A stretch of 64,000 nucleotides of DNA from JAOSJL01 sp963704035 (GCA_963704035.1 CAVPGR010000002.1:496001-560000), one strand, 5' to 3'. Positions 9,831 to 19,073 are shown, counted from the stretch's first letter. A program made the numbers and translations. The notes: generated by a model not told the origin, from the letters alone.

Positions 9831-9849
9831 GCGACCGCCCCGCGGTCGC
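9831..9849. promoter_or_regulatory. Perfect hairpin in the divergent acyltransferase control region
   Basis: The 221-base gap between paralogs C and D contains an 8-bp inverted repeat, GCGACCGC-CCC-GCGGTCGC, starting 61 bases before the GTG of paralog D. It could be a transcription-factor site or a leader hairpin of the plus-strand transcript. No T-run follows, so it is unlikely to be an intrinsic terminator. The neighbouring stretch 9781-9820 is markedly richer in A/T than its surroundings and probably holds the promoters. No protein is known to bind here. Confidence 0.4.
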
Positions 9850-9909
9850 CGTGTGGTCGGACGACGTGCCGGGTGAGCGAAATCCCCGGCAGTAGCCTCA
9901 CCGTGCGCC

Positions 9910-11811
9910 GTGGTCTCCCGTTGGTCCCTCCCTCACATGCCCGCACTCGACGGGCTCCGCGGCGCCGCCGTGGTCGCCGTATTGTTCTTCCACGGCGGCT
10001 ACCTGACGGGCGGGTACCTCGGGGTCGACCTCTTTTTCGTCTTGTCCGGCTTCCTGATCACCTCGCTATTGCTCGAGGAGTGGGGTTCCACGGGATCCGT
10101 GAAGCTCGGGGCCTTCTGGGCCCGCCGGGCGCGACGCCTGCTCCCGGCCCTGTTCGGGATGCTCGCCGGCGTAGCGGTCTACGCCTGGCTCTTCGCCGAT
10201 CCCGGTGAGTTGGCACGGATCAGAGCGGACGGAATCGCGACGGTGGCGTATGTCGCGAACTGGCACTCGATCTTCGCCGAGACGAGCTACTGGGAGCTCT
10301 TCACCGCTCCCTCACCGCTGGAGCACACCTGGAGTCTCGCCATCGAGGAGCAGTTCTATCTGATTTGGCCGCTCGCCGTTCTGGGCCTGCTCCGCTGGCG
10401 CTCGGGACGTCTTCGACCCGTGTTTATCACCGCGCTCGGCCTCGCCGTGGCGTCCGCGGTGTGGATGTTCGTCCTGTACACGCCGGGGGGTGATCCTGAG
10501 CGCGTGTATCTCGGTACTGACACGCGGGCGATGGCGGTTCTTCTCGGAGCGGCGCTCGCGGTCTGGCTGCGTCGAACGGGCCCGGCACGCACGCGCGGAG
10601 CCCGCAACGCTGTGGAGGTCGCGGGCATCGTCGGCGCTGTCGGTCTGGCGTGGGCGTGGGTGGCGCTCGACGGAACGAGTGACGTTCTCTATCTGGGTGG
10701 GCTGTTCGCGTGCGGCGTCGGGGCCGTGGCGGTGATCGCCGCGGGAGCCAAACCGCGCCCGGGGCCACTCGGGCTAGCGCTGTCGTTCGCTCCGTTGCGC
10801 TGGCTCGGGCTCATCTCGTATGGCCTCTACCTCTGGCACTGGCCCGTGTTCGTCACGATGAGTCCCGCGCGGATGGAATCCGCGGGGTGGCCGTTTTCGA
10901 CGGGCTGGCCGCTCTTCGTGTGCCGCGTGGCGGTCAGCCTGGCATTCGCTGTCACGTCCTACTACCTCCTGGAGATGCCGATCCGGCGCGGTGCGCTCTC
11001 GAAGCCGACGTTCAAGGTCCTCGCCCCCGCGGCTGCCGTCGCCGCCGTCCTCGCGCTCGTCGTGTCGACCGCCGGCGCGCGATCCTCGCCCTTCGACCCC
11101 GCACTGGCGATCGACGGCGATCTGCCGCCGCCCACTGCACCACCGGGACCCACGACACCGGATCCGAACGCGCCCGATACCACCACGGTTCTCGTGCTGG
11201 GTGACTCGGTGGGCGCACTCCTCGGTCTCGGCCTGCAGGACGTGCAAGACGACTATTCGGTCTTCACGTGGAACAAGGCTGTGCCCGGCTGCGTCCTGTT
11301 GAGCCATCGCCCGAGCCTGTGTGCGGGAGAGTGGCCCGACGATCTCGCCGAGTCGGATCCCGACGTCGCGTTCATCTTCCAGGGGGCGCCAGGCCTCGCG
11401 ACCTGGGAGGTCGACGGCGAGACCTTCACGGCGTGCGACACGAGGTTCACCGACTTCTACGTCGATGCGATGACGACGGAGGTACGTGCGATTCAGGCTT
11501 CGGGAGTTGTCGTCGCGCTCGGCACCTCGCCCACAGCCGTTGCCGACGGCGTTCCTGCCGACACCGAGGAGCGCTTCGGTTGTTTCAACGACGCCATCCG
11601 CGCTGTGGCCGACGCGACAGGAGCCACACTCGTCGACCTCGACGGGTTCACGTGTCCCGACGGTGAGTGCCGGCTCGAGGAGCACGGCGTGGTGCTCCGA
11701 CCCGACGGCATCCACTTCGAAGGTGAGGGAGCGCACATCGCCGCGGACTGGGTGATGCCCCAGTTGGTCGAAGCAGCGAGCGTTCCGGGGCGTGGCTCGC
11801 GGGTAGCGTGA
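9910..11811 (+). CDS. Acyltransferase-3/SGNH hydrolase fusion, paralog D
   Basis: A 633-residue fourth paralog, the only one on the plus strand. Acyltransferase-3 domain: M-P-A-L-D-G-L-R-G at residues 10-18, His28 in F-F-H-G-G-Y, and H-T-W-S-L-A-I-E-E-Q-F-Y-L-I-W-P. The SGNH domain starts near residue 425 with V-L-G-D-S-V-G-A-L-L; the Asp/His block is D-G-I-H-F-E-G-E-G near 612. There is essentially no N-terminal tail. The GTG at 9910 is the earliest sensible start. Its SGNH domain is shorter than in A-C. The cupin gene begins 34 bases downstream on the same strand, so co-transcription is possible. The role is inferred as O-acylation of surface polysaccharide. Confidence 0.92.
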   Translation: MVSRWSLPHMPALDGLRGAAVVAVLFFHGGYLTGGYLGVDLFFVLSGFLITSLLLEEWGSTGSVKLGAFWARRARRLLPALFGMLAGVAVYAWLFADPGELARIRADGIATVAYVANWHSIFAETSYWELFTAPSPLEHTWSLAIEEQFYLIWPLAVLGLLRWRSGRLRPVFITALGLAVASAVWMFVLYTPGGDPERVYLGTDTRAMAVLLGAALAVWLRRTGPARTRGARNAVEVAGIVGAVGLAWAWVALDGTSDVLYLGGLFACGVGAVAVIAAGAKPRPGPLGLALSFAPLRWLGLISYGLYLWHWPVFVTMSPARMESAGWPFSTGWPLFVCRVAVSLAFAVTSYYLLEMPIRRGALSKPTFKVLAPAAAVAAVLALVVSTAGARSSPFDPALAIDGDLPPPTAPPGPTTPDPNAPDTTTVLVLGDSVGALLGLGLQDVQDDYSVFTWNKAVPGCVLLSHRPSLCAGEWPDDLAESDPDVAFIFQGAPGLATWEVDGETFTACDTRFTDFYVDAMTTEVRAIQASGVVVALGTSPTAVADGVPADTEERFGCFNDAIRAVADATGATLVDLDGFTCPDGECRLEEHGVVLRPDGIHFEGEGAHIAADWVMPQLVEAASVPGRGSRVA

Positions 11812-11845
11812 CGGTCGCACGACTCGACGACTCCGGGAGGCGGGA

Positions 11846-12313
11846 ATGGCCGCACCGACGATCGACACGACCACCGGCGTCGCCCGCGAGGCCGACATCC
11901 CGTTCGCCCTCTTCTGGGAGGGGATCGAGATCAAGCTCTTGCGCGTGGCCGCCGACGGGAGCTCGTACACGATCCTCAGCCGGTTCGCTCCGGGCGTGGA
12001 GCTGCCGCGCCACAAGCACTTCGGACCGGTCCACGCGTACACGCTGGCCGGTCGGTGGCGCTACAAGGAGTACGACTGGGTCGCCGAGCCCGGCTCGTTC
12101 ATCTACGAGCCGTCTGGTTCCACCCACACCCTCGTCGTCGACGCCACCGAGTCCGAGCCCGCGCTGATCTACTTCACGGTGGAGAACGGCATGGTCCTGC
12201 TCGACGACGACGACCAACCGTTCATGGTCGAGGATGCCCCGACGATGGCCGAGCGCTACGCCGAATGCCTCGCCAACCAGGGCATCGACTACCCGACAGG
12301 CATCCTCGACTGA
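11846..12313 (+). CDS. Cupin protein, 2,4'-dihydroxyacetophenone dioxygenase-like / ChrR cupin
   Basis: A 155-residue single-domain cupin. The core has L-P-R-H-K-H-F-G-P-V-H-A-Y (metal-ligand histidines), then A-G-R-W-R-Y-K-E-Y, E-P-G-S-F-I-Y-E-P-S-G-S-T-H-T-L, and a final strand ending L-I-Y-F-T-V-E-N-G. This arrangement matches the DAD-family of ChrR-like cupins, which bind a divalent metal and in the type member cleave an aromatic ketone. A purine-rich GGGAGGCGGGA precedes the ATG, a good ribosome binding site. It follows acyltransferase D and precedes an O-methyltransferase by 14 bases. The substrate is unknown; it could be a small-molecule dioxygenase or a sensor-like cupin. Confidence 0.8.
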   Translation: MAAPTIDTTTGVAREADIPFALFWEGIEIKLLRVAADGSSYTILSRFAPGVELPRHKHFGPVHAYTLAGRWRYKEYDWVAEPGSFIYEPSGSTHTLVVDATESEPALIYFTVENGMVLLDDDDQPFMVEDAPTMAERYAECLANQGIDYPTGILD

Positions 12314-12327
12314 CTACCACCACACCC

Positions 12328-12996
12328 ATGACTCCCAAGGCGTTCTTCCTCACTGACGAGCTCCACGCGTACCTGCTGGCACACGCGCCGCCGGTCGATG
12401 AGATCCAACGCGACCTCATTGCCGAGACCGCCGCGCTGGGCGACATCTCGGTCATGCAGATCGCTCCGGAGCAGGGTGCGTTCATGACGCTGGTGGCGCA
12501 GATGCTCGGTGCCCGCTTCGTCGTCGAAGTGGGAACGTTCACGGGCTATTCGACGCTTGCCCTCGCCCGTGGCGTGGGCGAGGAGGGCCGGGTCCTCGCC
12601 TGCGACGTGAGTGAGGAATGGACGGCGATCGCCCGCCGTGCCTGGGAAAGGGCGGGGGTGGCCGAACGGATCGATCTGCGCATCGCCCCGGCCATCGAGA
12701 CGCTGCGCGCGCTGCCGACCGACCAGCCGGTGGATCTCGCGTTCATCGACGCCGACAAGACCGGCTACGCCGACTACTACGAGGAGATCCTCGCCCGGAT
12801 GGAGCCCGGGGGCGTGATCCTCGTCGACAACGTCCTGTGGAGCGGGTTGGTCGCGCAGGATCCGACACCCGACGACGATGACGACACCCGGGCGCTGAGG
12901 GCCTTCAACGACATGGTCCACGCCGACGACCGCGTGGACGCCGTCATTCTCACGATCGCCGACGGGCTCAGCCTGATCAGGCGCCGAGAGGACTGA
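12328..12996 (+). CDS. Class I SAM-dependent O-methyltransferase (caffeoyl-CoA OMT-like)
   Basis: A 222-residue member of the Methyltransf_3 (CCoAOMT) family. Motif I is V-V-E-V-G-T-F-T-G-Y-S-T-L-A (about residues 61-74), the metal/active-site region is A-F-I-D-A-D-K-T-G-Y, and V-D-N-V-L-W-S-G follows. These enzymes transfer a methyl group from SAM to catechol-type hydroxyls in a divalent-metal-dependent way. The ATG at 12328 fits the family N-terminus; upstream in-frame codons belong to the cupin shadow. The end overlaps the convergent sulfatase-like gene by 20 bases. It likely shares a transcript with the cupin. The acceptor is unknown. Confidence 0.86.
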   Translation: MTPKAFFLTDELHAYLLAHAPPVDEIQRDLIAETAALGDISVMQIAPEQGAFMTLVAQMLGARFVVEVGTFTGYSTLALARGVGEEGRVLACDVSEEWTAIARRAWERAGVAERIDLRIAPAIETLRALPTDQPVDLAFIDADKTGYADYYEEILARMEPGGVILVDNVLWSGLVAQDPTPDDDDDTRALRAFNDMVHADDRVDAVILTIADGLSLIRRRED

Positions 12997-15182
12997 GCGG
13001 TACGAGGTCGCCGTCGCGTACGAGGAACAACTCGACGTCGTTCGTGCCCGCCACGAGGAACTCCGGTGGAAGCATCACGGCGAAGAAGTTGTCATGGCCG
13101 TCCCAGGCGAAGGTATCCGTCACTGCGCCGACGCGGCCGTTGAGAGCCACCGCGACCGTTTCGGTCTCCGTCGCTCCCTCGAGGTGTCCACTGAGGTAGA
13201 CGGGCACCGAGCTCGCGGCGGGATCCACGTCACCGCCGAGCAGGTCCTGGTCGAGTGAGAACGTGATCCCGTCGGCGCTGGACGAGTGGGGCGCCGTTGC
13301 GTCGTCGACGCTTGTCCCGACGAGGTCGACACCCTCACCCATCCGGTAGGACCGCAACGGGTCGCCGACAGCGGGTAGGAACGGGCCCACTCCTTGAGCA
13401 AGGACCTCGGGGAAGAACTCCGAGCCGTCGAACTCGACACGGGTTCCCGCATCCATCTGCCCGAACCAGCGGGCCTCGTAGAAGACCTTCTCGTCGGTCG
13501 GGCGTGCGTCGGGATCGAGCATCGAGAACCCGTCGACGCTCCAGGGGATCTCCGCGCCCAGCACGTCGGCGATGGTCGGCACGATGTCGACGCCCTCGAC
13601 GTTGGCGTCGGAGATCTCACCGACAGGCGGTGTCCGCTCCTGTGTCCCGGAACCGGCTCCGGGGCTCTGGTCGGAATCATCCTGATTCGGATAGTGGACG
13701 AACAGCGGAACCCAGGCGATCTGGGGGTAGAGCTCCTCGGGGATGTCCTCCAGCGCGCTGCCGCGTGGCGACTCGCCGGGGATGAAAGCGCTGCCGTGGT
13801 CGGAGGTCACGATGACGAGTGCGTCGTCCCAGGTACCGGCCTCTTTCATGGTGTCCATGAGCTCACCCATGAGTGCGTCGACGTATCGCACCTGGAGGAG
13901 CTCCCGCTGGCGGGACAGGTCGACGGGTGCCGCGTCACCGACCCACGTACCGCTGAGCTCATCGGCGTCGCGGCCGGGCTGGACTGCCGGGCCCGGATAG
14001 ACGCGACCCGTCGGGCAGGTACTGGTACGGCACGTGGGGGAGGAGCATGTGGAGGTACGTCAGATGGGCACCCGGCTCGGCAGCGCCGTCGAGGAGGAAT
14101 TCGAACCTCTCGGGTTGGGGGACGACGGCTTCGTCCACGAGCGTCGGCAAGTCCTGCTCGTCGGCGACCGCTTCGGCGACGGCAACGCGGTTTTCCGTGT
14201 CGACGTCGTCGGCGAAGGCCGTCGTCGGGTCGGTGTCGCTGTCCTCGAGACCGATCTGCGTCCGCCACACGCTGCGGGCGTCGCTCAACAACGCGTGGAG
14301 ACCTCCGGACGTGCCCGCGCTTCCCGAGTCCGCCGCGCACAGATTCGACGGGCACAGGCGCGTCGTCGTCTCGCTCACAGAGAGCTCGTAGTTGCCGCCG
14401 AGGAGGGTGAAGACGTTTTCGGGGTGCGCACTGGCGAGCGGGAGACCTGGGCCTTCCGGATAGCGCCCCGTGAGGATCGCGGGAACCGATTTCTCCGTGT
14501 ACTGCGTGACGGCGGTGGCGTTGCGGTACCAGGTGCCTTCGTCGGAGAACCGGGCGAAGTTCGGGTACAGCTCGGCATCCAGGGAGCCGTCCGCGTCGAT
14601 CAGCGCCGTCAGCGGGAACTCGTCGAGGACGACCAGCACGACCGGGACCGGGTTCTCGACAACGCCGAGTTGCGCCGCCTCGGCCTCGTTCCCGCCGAGC
14701 AACTCCGAAACGGGTGAGGTGAACAGGAACAAGCCCAGGAACAGCAGCGGTGCGAGCGAAGCGAAGGCCAACCAGGCGCGCGTCGCCGCCACGCGCAGGT
14801 AGAGCCAGCCGAAGCCCGCCACGGCTCCGAGAGCGAGGGCACCGAGCACCAGGCCCCGAACGCTGCTTACATCCTTGAGTAATTCGAGCGCGAACAACGC
14901 AGCGAGGATCGACAGGAACGCGACGTGCACCCACCGGCGGGCCGTCATGCTCGCGAGCCCGACCGCGGCCTCCACGATCCACAGCACGGCGGCAGGAAGC
15001 AGTGTGACGATCAGCCCGAACGCCACGATGTCGGCGGTGTCGGCGCTGCGGAAGACGAACTCGGAGGGAGCATCGCCGAACACGTCGAGGACCGGTTGGG
15101 CGATGGCGAAGCCGCACAGCGCGAAGAGCTCGAGAAACGAGCGCGCCTCGGCGACGGCGCGCCGCTTGGGCGCCTGCTTCAC
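12977..15182 (-). pseudogene. Membrane sulfatase-superfamily enzyme, copy 1, with a one-base frameshift
   Basis: The GTG at 15182 overlaps the stop of copy 2 (GTGA). The first frame encodes an N-terminal region of about five membrane helices and the start of an alkaline phosphatase/sulfatase fold, with V-V-L-V-V-L-D-E-F-P (metal Asp) and N-A-T-A-V-T-Q-Y-T-E-K-S-V-P. It ends early near 13959. The rest continues in the neighbouring frame, with V-T-S-D-H-G-S-A-F metal ligands. Removing one base at about 14000-14012 (in D-G-S-R, which is D-G-R in copy 2) restores a 734-residue protein aligned end to end with copy 2. The sulfatase C-X-P-X-R signature is absent; a Thr/Ser nucleophile as in phosphoglycerol or phosphoethanolamine transferases is more likely. 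The role in glycan modification is inferred. Confidence 0.8.
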
Positions 15183-17329
15183 GAGCCCTGGCTGATCGGA
15201 ATCAGGTCGCCGTCGCGGACGAGGAACAGTTGGACGTCATTCGGTCCGGCCACCAGGAACTCCGGTGGCAGCATGACGCCGAAGAAGTGATCGTGGCCAT
15301 CCCACGCGAAGGTCTTCCCCACGCCGCCGATTCTCCCATTGAGGGCCACGGCCACCGTTTCGGCCTCGCTCACACCCTCGAGGTGGCCGGACAGGTAGAC
15401 GGGGACCGATCCTGCGTCGGGGTCGACGTCGCCTGCGAGGAGGTCCTGGTCGAGTGCGGCGGTGATGCCCTCCGGCCCGGATGTATCAGTGGAACCTGCG
15501 TCGTCGACGGACGTGCCGACGAGATCGACACCCTCACCCATCCGGTAGGACCGCAGGGGGTCGCCGACGGCGGGAAGGATCGAGTCGACACCCTGGGCGA
15601 GGACGTCGGGGAAGTAGTCGGCGCCGTTGAAGGTGAGGCGCTCCCGCGCGTCGACGTGTCCGCCACCGCTCTTCGCCTCGTAGAACGTCTTCTCGTCGGT
15701 CGGGCGTGCATCGGGGTCGAGCATCGAGAACCCGTCGACGCTCCAGGGAATCTCCGCGCCGAGCACGTCGGCGATCGTGGGGAGGATGTCGACTCCTTCG
15801 ACGTTGGCGTCGGAGATCTCGCCGGCGGGCGGTATCCCTCCGGGCTCGGATCCGTCCGCATCACTCTGCCCGGGGTAGTGGACGAAGAGCGGTACCCAGG
15901 CGATCTGCGGATAGAGCGCGTCGGGCATGTCGTCGAGCCCGGTGCCGCGCAGGGACTCACCCGGTATGAAGGCGCTCCCGTGGTCGGCGGTGATCATCAC
16001 GAGGGCGTCGTCCCACGTGCCCGCGTCTTTCATGGTGTCGATGAGCTCGCCCAGGAGGGAGTCGACGTAGCGGATCTGGAGGAGCTCACGTTGGCGGGCG
16101 AGGTCGACGGGCGCCGGGTCGTCGATCCAGGCGTTGTCGACGTCGCCGGGCTGGTTCTCCGGACCGGGATAGAGCCGACCGTCGGGCAGATAGCGGTACG
16201 GGACGTGAGGCAGGAGGATGTGGAGGTAGGAGAGGTGTGCTCCGGGGTTCGTGACCGAGTCGAGGAGGAACTCGAATCGCTCGGGTTGCGGGAAGGCAGC
16301 CTCTCCGAGCGCGTTCGGAAGCTCCTGCTGATCCTCCTCTGCCTCCGCGACGGCCGTGTTCTGCTCCACGTCGGTGTCGTCCACGAAGCCCGACGTGGCA
16401 TTGGCGTCGCTGTCCTCGAGGCCCACCTGCGTTCGCCACACCCCCCGAGCGTCGTCGAGCAGGCCGCCCAGGCCCCCCGAGGAGGTGGCGCCCGCGGTTC
16501 CCGACTCTCCACAGAGATTGGTGGGGCACAGCCGCGTCGTGCTCTCGCTCACGGAAAGGTCGTAGCTGTCACCGACGAGCGTGAAGAGGTTCTCGGGGTG
16601 GTCGCTCGCGAGCGGGTCGTCCTGTCCCTCCGGGTAGCGGCCCGTGAGGATGGCCGGTATCGAGCGCCCGGTGTATTGCGTCACAGCGGTGGCGTTCCGG
16701 TACCAGGTGCCTTCGTCGGTGAACCGGGCGAAGTTCGGGTACAGCTCGGCATCGAGTTCGCCGTCGGCGTCGATCAGCGACGCCAGGGGGAATTCATCGA
16801 GGACGACCAGTACGACGGGAGCAGGGTTGTCGATCCCGTCGAGCTGCGCCGCCTCCGCCTCGTTGCCACCGAGGAGCTTGGAGACGGGTGACGAGAACAG
16901 GAACAGTCCGAGGAAGATGATCGGCGCAATCGAGGCGTACGCGAGCCACGTGCGGGTCGATTCCACCCGCACGTAGAGGAACCCGAAGCCGGCTCCCGCC
17001 GCGACGGCCGACGCGGCGAGAAGCAGACCGCGCAGGCCCGACACGTCCTTCACCAGCAGCACCACAAAGAGCGCCGCGAGGAGGGCGAGAAGGGCCGTGT
17101 GGACCCATCGTCGGGCGCGACGGTTGATGAGACCGACGACCGCCTCGATCACCCACAGGATCAGTGCAGGGACGAAGGTGACGATCAGGCCGAACACCAC
17201 GATGTCGGCGGCACCGGCGCCCCGGAACACGAACTCGGACGGGGCTTTGCCGAACACGTCGAGGACAGGTTGCGCGATGGCGAATCCGCACAGGGCGAAG
17301 AGCTCGAGAAACGCCCGCAGTTCCGACAT
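15179..17329 (-). CDS. Membrane sulfatase-superfamily hydrolase/transferase, copy 2
   Basis: A 716-residue protein: five predicted membrane segments in about residues 10-165, then a periplasmic-side alkaline phosphatase superfamily domain. Landmarks are V-V-L-V-V-L-D-E-F-P-L (first metal Asp), N-A-T-A-V-T-Q-Y-T-G-R-S-I-P (candidate Thr nucleophile), I-T-A-D-H-G-S-A-F (second metal pair) and V-D-G-F-S-M-L-D-P. The last 130 residues form an extra beta-rich region. Topology recalls LtaS/EptA-type enzymes that transfer phospho-groups to surface polymers, but the family here is annotated only as sulfatase-like. I start at the ATG at 17329; the 129 in-frame residues before it are Arg/Pro-rich antisense of the upstream gene. 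It couples to copy 1 through GTGA. Confidence 0.85.
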   Translation of the reverse strand: MSELRAFLELFALCGFAIAQPVLDVFGKAPSEFVFRGAGAADIVVFGLIVTFVPALILWVIEAVVGLINRRARRWVHTALLALLAALFVVLLVKDVSGLRGLLLAASAVAAGAGFGFLYVRVESTRTWLAYASIAPIIFLGLFLFSSPVSKLLGGNEAEAAQLDGIDNPAPVVLVVLDEFPLASLIDADGELDAELYPNFARFTDEGTWYRNATAVTQYTGRSIPAILTGRYPEGQDDPLASDHPENLFTLVGDSYDLSVSESTTRLCPTNLCGESGTAGATSSGGLGGLLDDARGVWRTQVGLEDSDANATSGFVDDTDVEQNTAVAEAEEDQQELPNALGEAAFPQPERFEFLLDSVTNPGAHLSYLHILLPHVPYRYLPDGRLYPGPENQPGDVDNAWIDDPAPVDLARQRELLQIRYVDSLLGELIDTMKDAGTWDDALVMITADHGSAFIPGESLRGTGLDDMPDALYPQIAWVPLFVHYPGQSDADGSEPGGIPPAGEISDANVEGVDILPTIADVLGAEIPWSVDGFSMLDPDARPTDEKTFYEAKSGGGHVDARERLTFNGADYFPDVLAQGVDSILPAVGDPLRSYRMGEGVDLVGTSVDDAGSTDTSGPEGITAALDQDLLAGDVDPDAGSVPVYLSGHLEGVSEAETVAVALNGRIGGVGKTFAWDGHDHFFGVMLPPEFLVAGPNDVQLFLVRDGDLIPISQGS

Positions 17330-17379
17330 GGCGCGGCGCGCGGCAGGGGTGCGTCGCTTGGCGGAACTGCGCGTCGGCC

Positions 17380-18225
17380 TCAAGCGCGGGGGGTCGCGTG
17401 GTACATCACGCGTGTCCCGCCCGGGAGCTCCTCGCGCTCGCGCACGTCGAACGCCGCAGTGAAGATCTTCTCGAAGTGCTCGACGTCGTAGTCGGCGTGG
17501 ATCTCCGGGGGCTTGTTGGCGAGGAGCCGCTGGGCCATCGGGTCGGGCCGGTCCACGAATTCGACGATCATCTCCGCGTCGAACGAGTGGAGCCAGTCGA
17601 CGACCTCGGCGAGCGGCACGTTCGCTGCGATCGCGAGGTGGTGGAGCAGAGCAAGGGTCATCACCAGGTCGGGCTTGCTCCGCTCGGTGAAGGGCCGCCG
17701 CTCCCGGTTGCGCCACCCGATGCCGGGCGACGGATCGGTGAGGTCCATCACGAGGGGAAGGATGTTGGCGGGCCCGTCCTCCTTCAGCGACCGGTAGAGG
17801 TGGTCGACCACGAGGTCGTCACCGTCGACGGCAATGACCTGGTCGCAGTGCTGCGCGGCGATCCGTGTGTAGGTCCCTTCGTTGCACCCGAGGTCCCACC
17901 CCAGGCTGCGGTGGCGAGATCCGGCGGCCTTGCTGACGAAAGCCTTCTTCGCCTCCGCGTCGGCGTCGGAGTACGAACAGATCTCCAGGTAGTCCGACCA
18001 CGTGGAGTTGGCCTTCTTCCACTTGAGCTTGGTACTCAGCTTCAGGAGCTTGCGGATCACCGCCTTTTGGACCTCGGTGTTGAAGCCCGACTTCTTGGCC
18101 TTCTTGATGGTGTCCTGAGTCGACTTGTCGGAGTAGCGGCTCTCGAGCACGGCGTGGAGGTAGACGTTCTTGAACACGCCCTTGCGGAACCGGTCGCGGA
18201 AGCTCATGAGGTCACTCATCTGCAT
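17380..18225 (-). CDS. NoeA-type SAM methyltransferase, C-terminal half
   Basis: 281 residues. After a basic N-terminal stretch (K-G-V-F-K-N-V-Y-L-H-A-V-L-E-S-R-Y-S), the catalytic domain has W-D-L-G-C-N-E-G-T-Y-T-R (SAM motif I, about 125-136), A-V-D-G-D acidic loop and L-A-L-L-H-H-L-A. The C-terminal part is characteristic of a methyltransferase family resembling the nodulation protein NoeA, normally a single chain of about 460 residues. The ATG at 18225 lies inside the end of the preceding frame (overlap 14 bases), so this is either a naturally split, translationally coupled subunit or the result of one extra base near 18228. Merging both parts with two single-base corrections gives 469 residues, matching the family. 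It sits between the sulfatase-like genes and a small membrane protein. Confidence 0.8.
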   Translation of the reverse strand: MQMSDLMSFRDRFRKGVFKNVYLHAVLESRYSDKSTQDTIKKAKKSGFNTEVQKAVIRKLLKLSTKLKWKKANSTWSDYLEICSYSDADAEAKKAFVSKAAGSRHRSLGWDLGCNEGTYTRIAAQHCDQVIAVDGDDLVVDHLYRSLKEDGPANILPLVMDLTDPSPGIGWRNRERRPFTERSKPDLVMTLALLHHLAIAANVPLAEVVDWLHSFDAEMIVEFVDRPDPMAQRLLANKPPEIHADYDVEHFEKIFTAAFDVREREELPGGTRVMYHATPRA

Positions 18226-18791
18226 CGGGCGTCAGCCCGTTGACCTGACCGCGAAGGAAAGGCTGGAACGACACACCCTTGTGCACCTGGAGCATCATCG
18301 GGAACAGGAACGTCTGGCAGAACTGCCGGTAGCCGATCCACGGTCCGCCCGCTCCGGCGGGCTCGAACGACGGTGTGTCGATGAACGTGGGGCTCGTCCC
18401 CCGAAACTGGATGTTGTAGGCGTAGCCGTCCTTCATCGTGACGTCTTCGTCGAGGGCCTGCGGAGAGGATCTCGAGGTGGAGGATCGCCGCGTCGCGGAG
18501 CATCGAAAAGGTCCACTCGTACGGGTACGAGATGAATGGGATCCGGTCGTGTTCGAGAACCGTGGTCCAACCCGAATCGGGACCGAGTCCGGCTACGACA
18601 GCGTCATCGGCCTCGCGGGTGCTGACGACGCGTCCGTCGGAGAGGAGCTTCGGGAAGAACTTCGTGGCGTTGACGACCTTCCAGTCCTCGGTGGCCTTGT
18701 CGTCGAGGCCGCGCAGCACGCGCCCGTCCGCGTAGAAGACCGCGTTCGCGGGGTCGCGAAACGACGAGGGCTCAGGCTGGGGAGTTGTCAC
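18212..18791 (-). pseudogene. NoeA-type methyltransferase, N-terminal half, frameshifted
   Basis: The GTG at 18791 starts a frame with F-R-D-P-A-N-A-V-F-Y, I-P-F-I-S-Y-P-Y-E-W-T-F-S-M-L-R-D-A-A and L-H-L-E-I-L. It switches frame near 18455-18470 and then continues Q-A-L-D-E-D-V-T-M-K-D-G-Y-A-Y-N-I-Q-F-R-G, P-W-I-G-Y-R-Q-F-C-Q-T-F to the stop at 18212. These segments are the conserved N-terminal domain of the same NoeA-like family as the downstream ORF. One extra base explains the break. The order N-half then C-half is that of a single gene. No ribosome binding site is needed for the second half if the true gene is continuous. The function of this N-domain is not known; it may bind the acceptor. 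Confidence 0.75.
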
Positions 18792-18845
18792 GGCGTGGTG
18801 GGACTCGTGCGCTGGGTGCGGGAACCGACGAAGTCGAGGCGCGTG

Positions 18846-19073
18846 TCAGGCCTGATCGACGCTCGGGACTGAGTCGGTGTCTTCGGAGTCGTCGGTGAGA
18901 TGGACGTCTTCATCGTTGGCGTCGGCGTCCGCGTCGGATGCACCGCCGCCGAAAGGATGACGGATGCGGTTCCAGATCACACGGAAGAAGACGGCGAGTC
19001 CGGCGGCACCCGCTACGACGGCTCCGATGACGACGCTGGCGCTGCCACCGTCCAGATAGGCGAAACTGGGCAC
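18846..19073 (-). CDS. Small single-pass membrane protein with acidic tail
   Basis: 75 residues. One hydrophobic segment (about 11-34: A-S-V-V-I-G-A-V-V-A-G-A-A-G-L-A-V-F-F) is followed by a short basic patch (W-N-R-I-R-H) and a strongly acidic Asp/Glu-rich C-terminus. The GTG start at 19073 has a near-perfect AGGAGG five to six bases upstream, strong evidence that it is translated. It is the first gene of the minus-strand run leading to the NoeA-type and sulfatase-like genes, so it may be an accessory subunit or scaffold for that glycan-modifying set. No enzymatic motif is visible and I do not recognise a named family. Confidence 0.7.
   Translation of the reverse strand: MPSFAYLDGGSASVVIGAVVAGAAGLAVFFRVIWNRIRHPFGGGASDADADANDEDVHLTDDSEDTDSVPSVDQA

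Noticed and set aside
17330..17716. N-terminal extension of sulfatase-like copy 2 by 129 codons
   Set aside because: Arg/Pro-rich, overlaps the upstream methyltransferase, and copy 1 starts at the position equivalent to ATG 17329.
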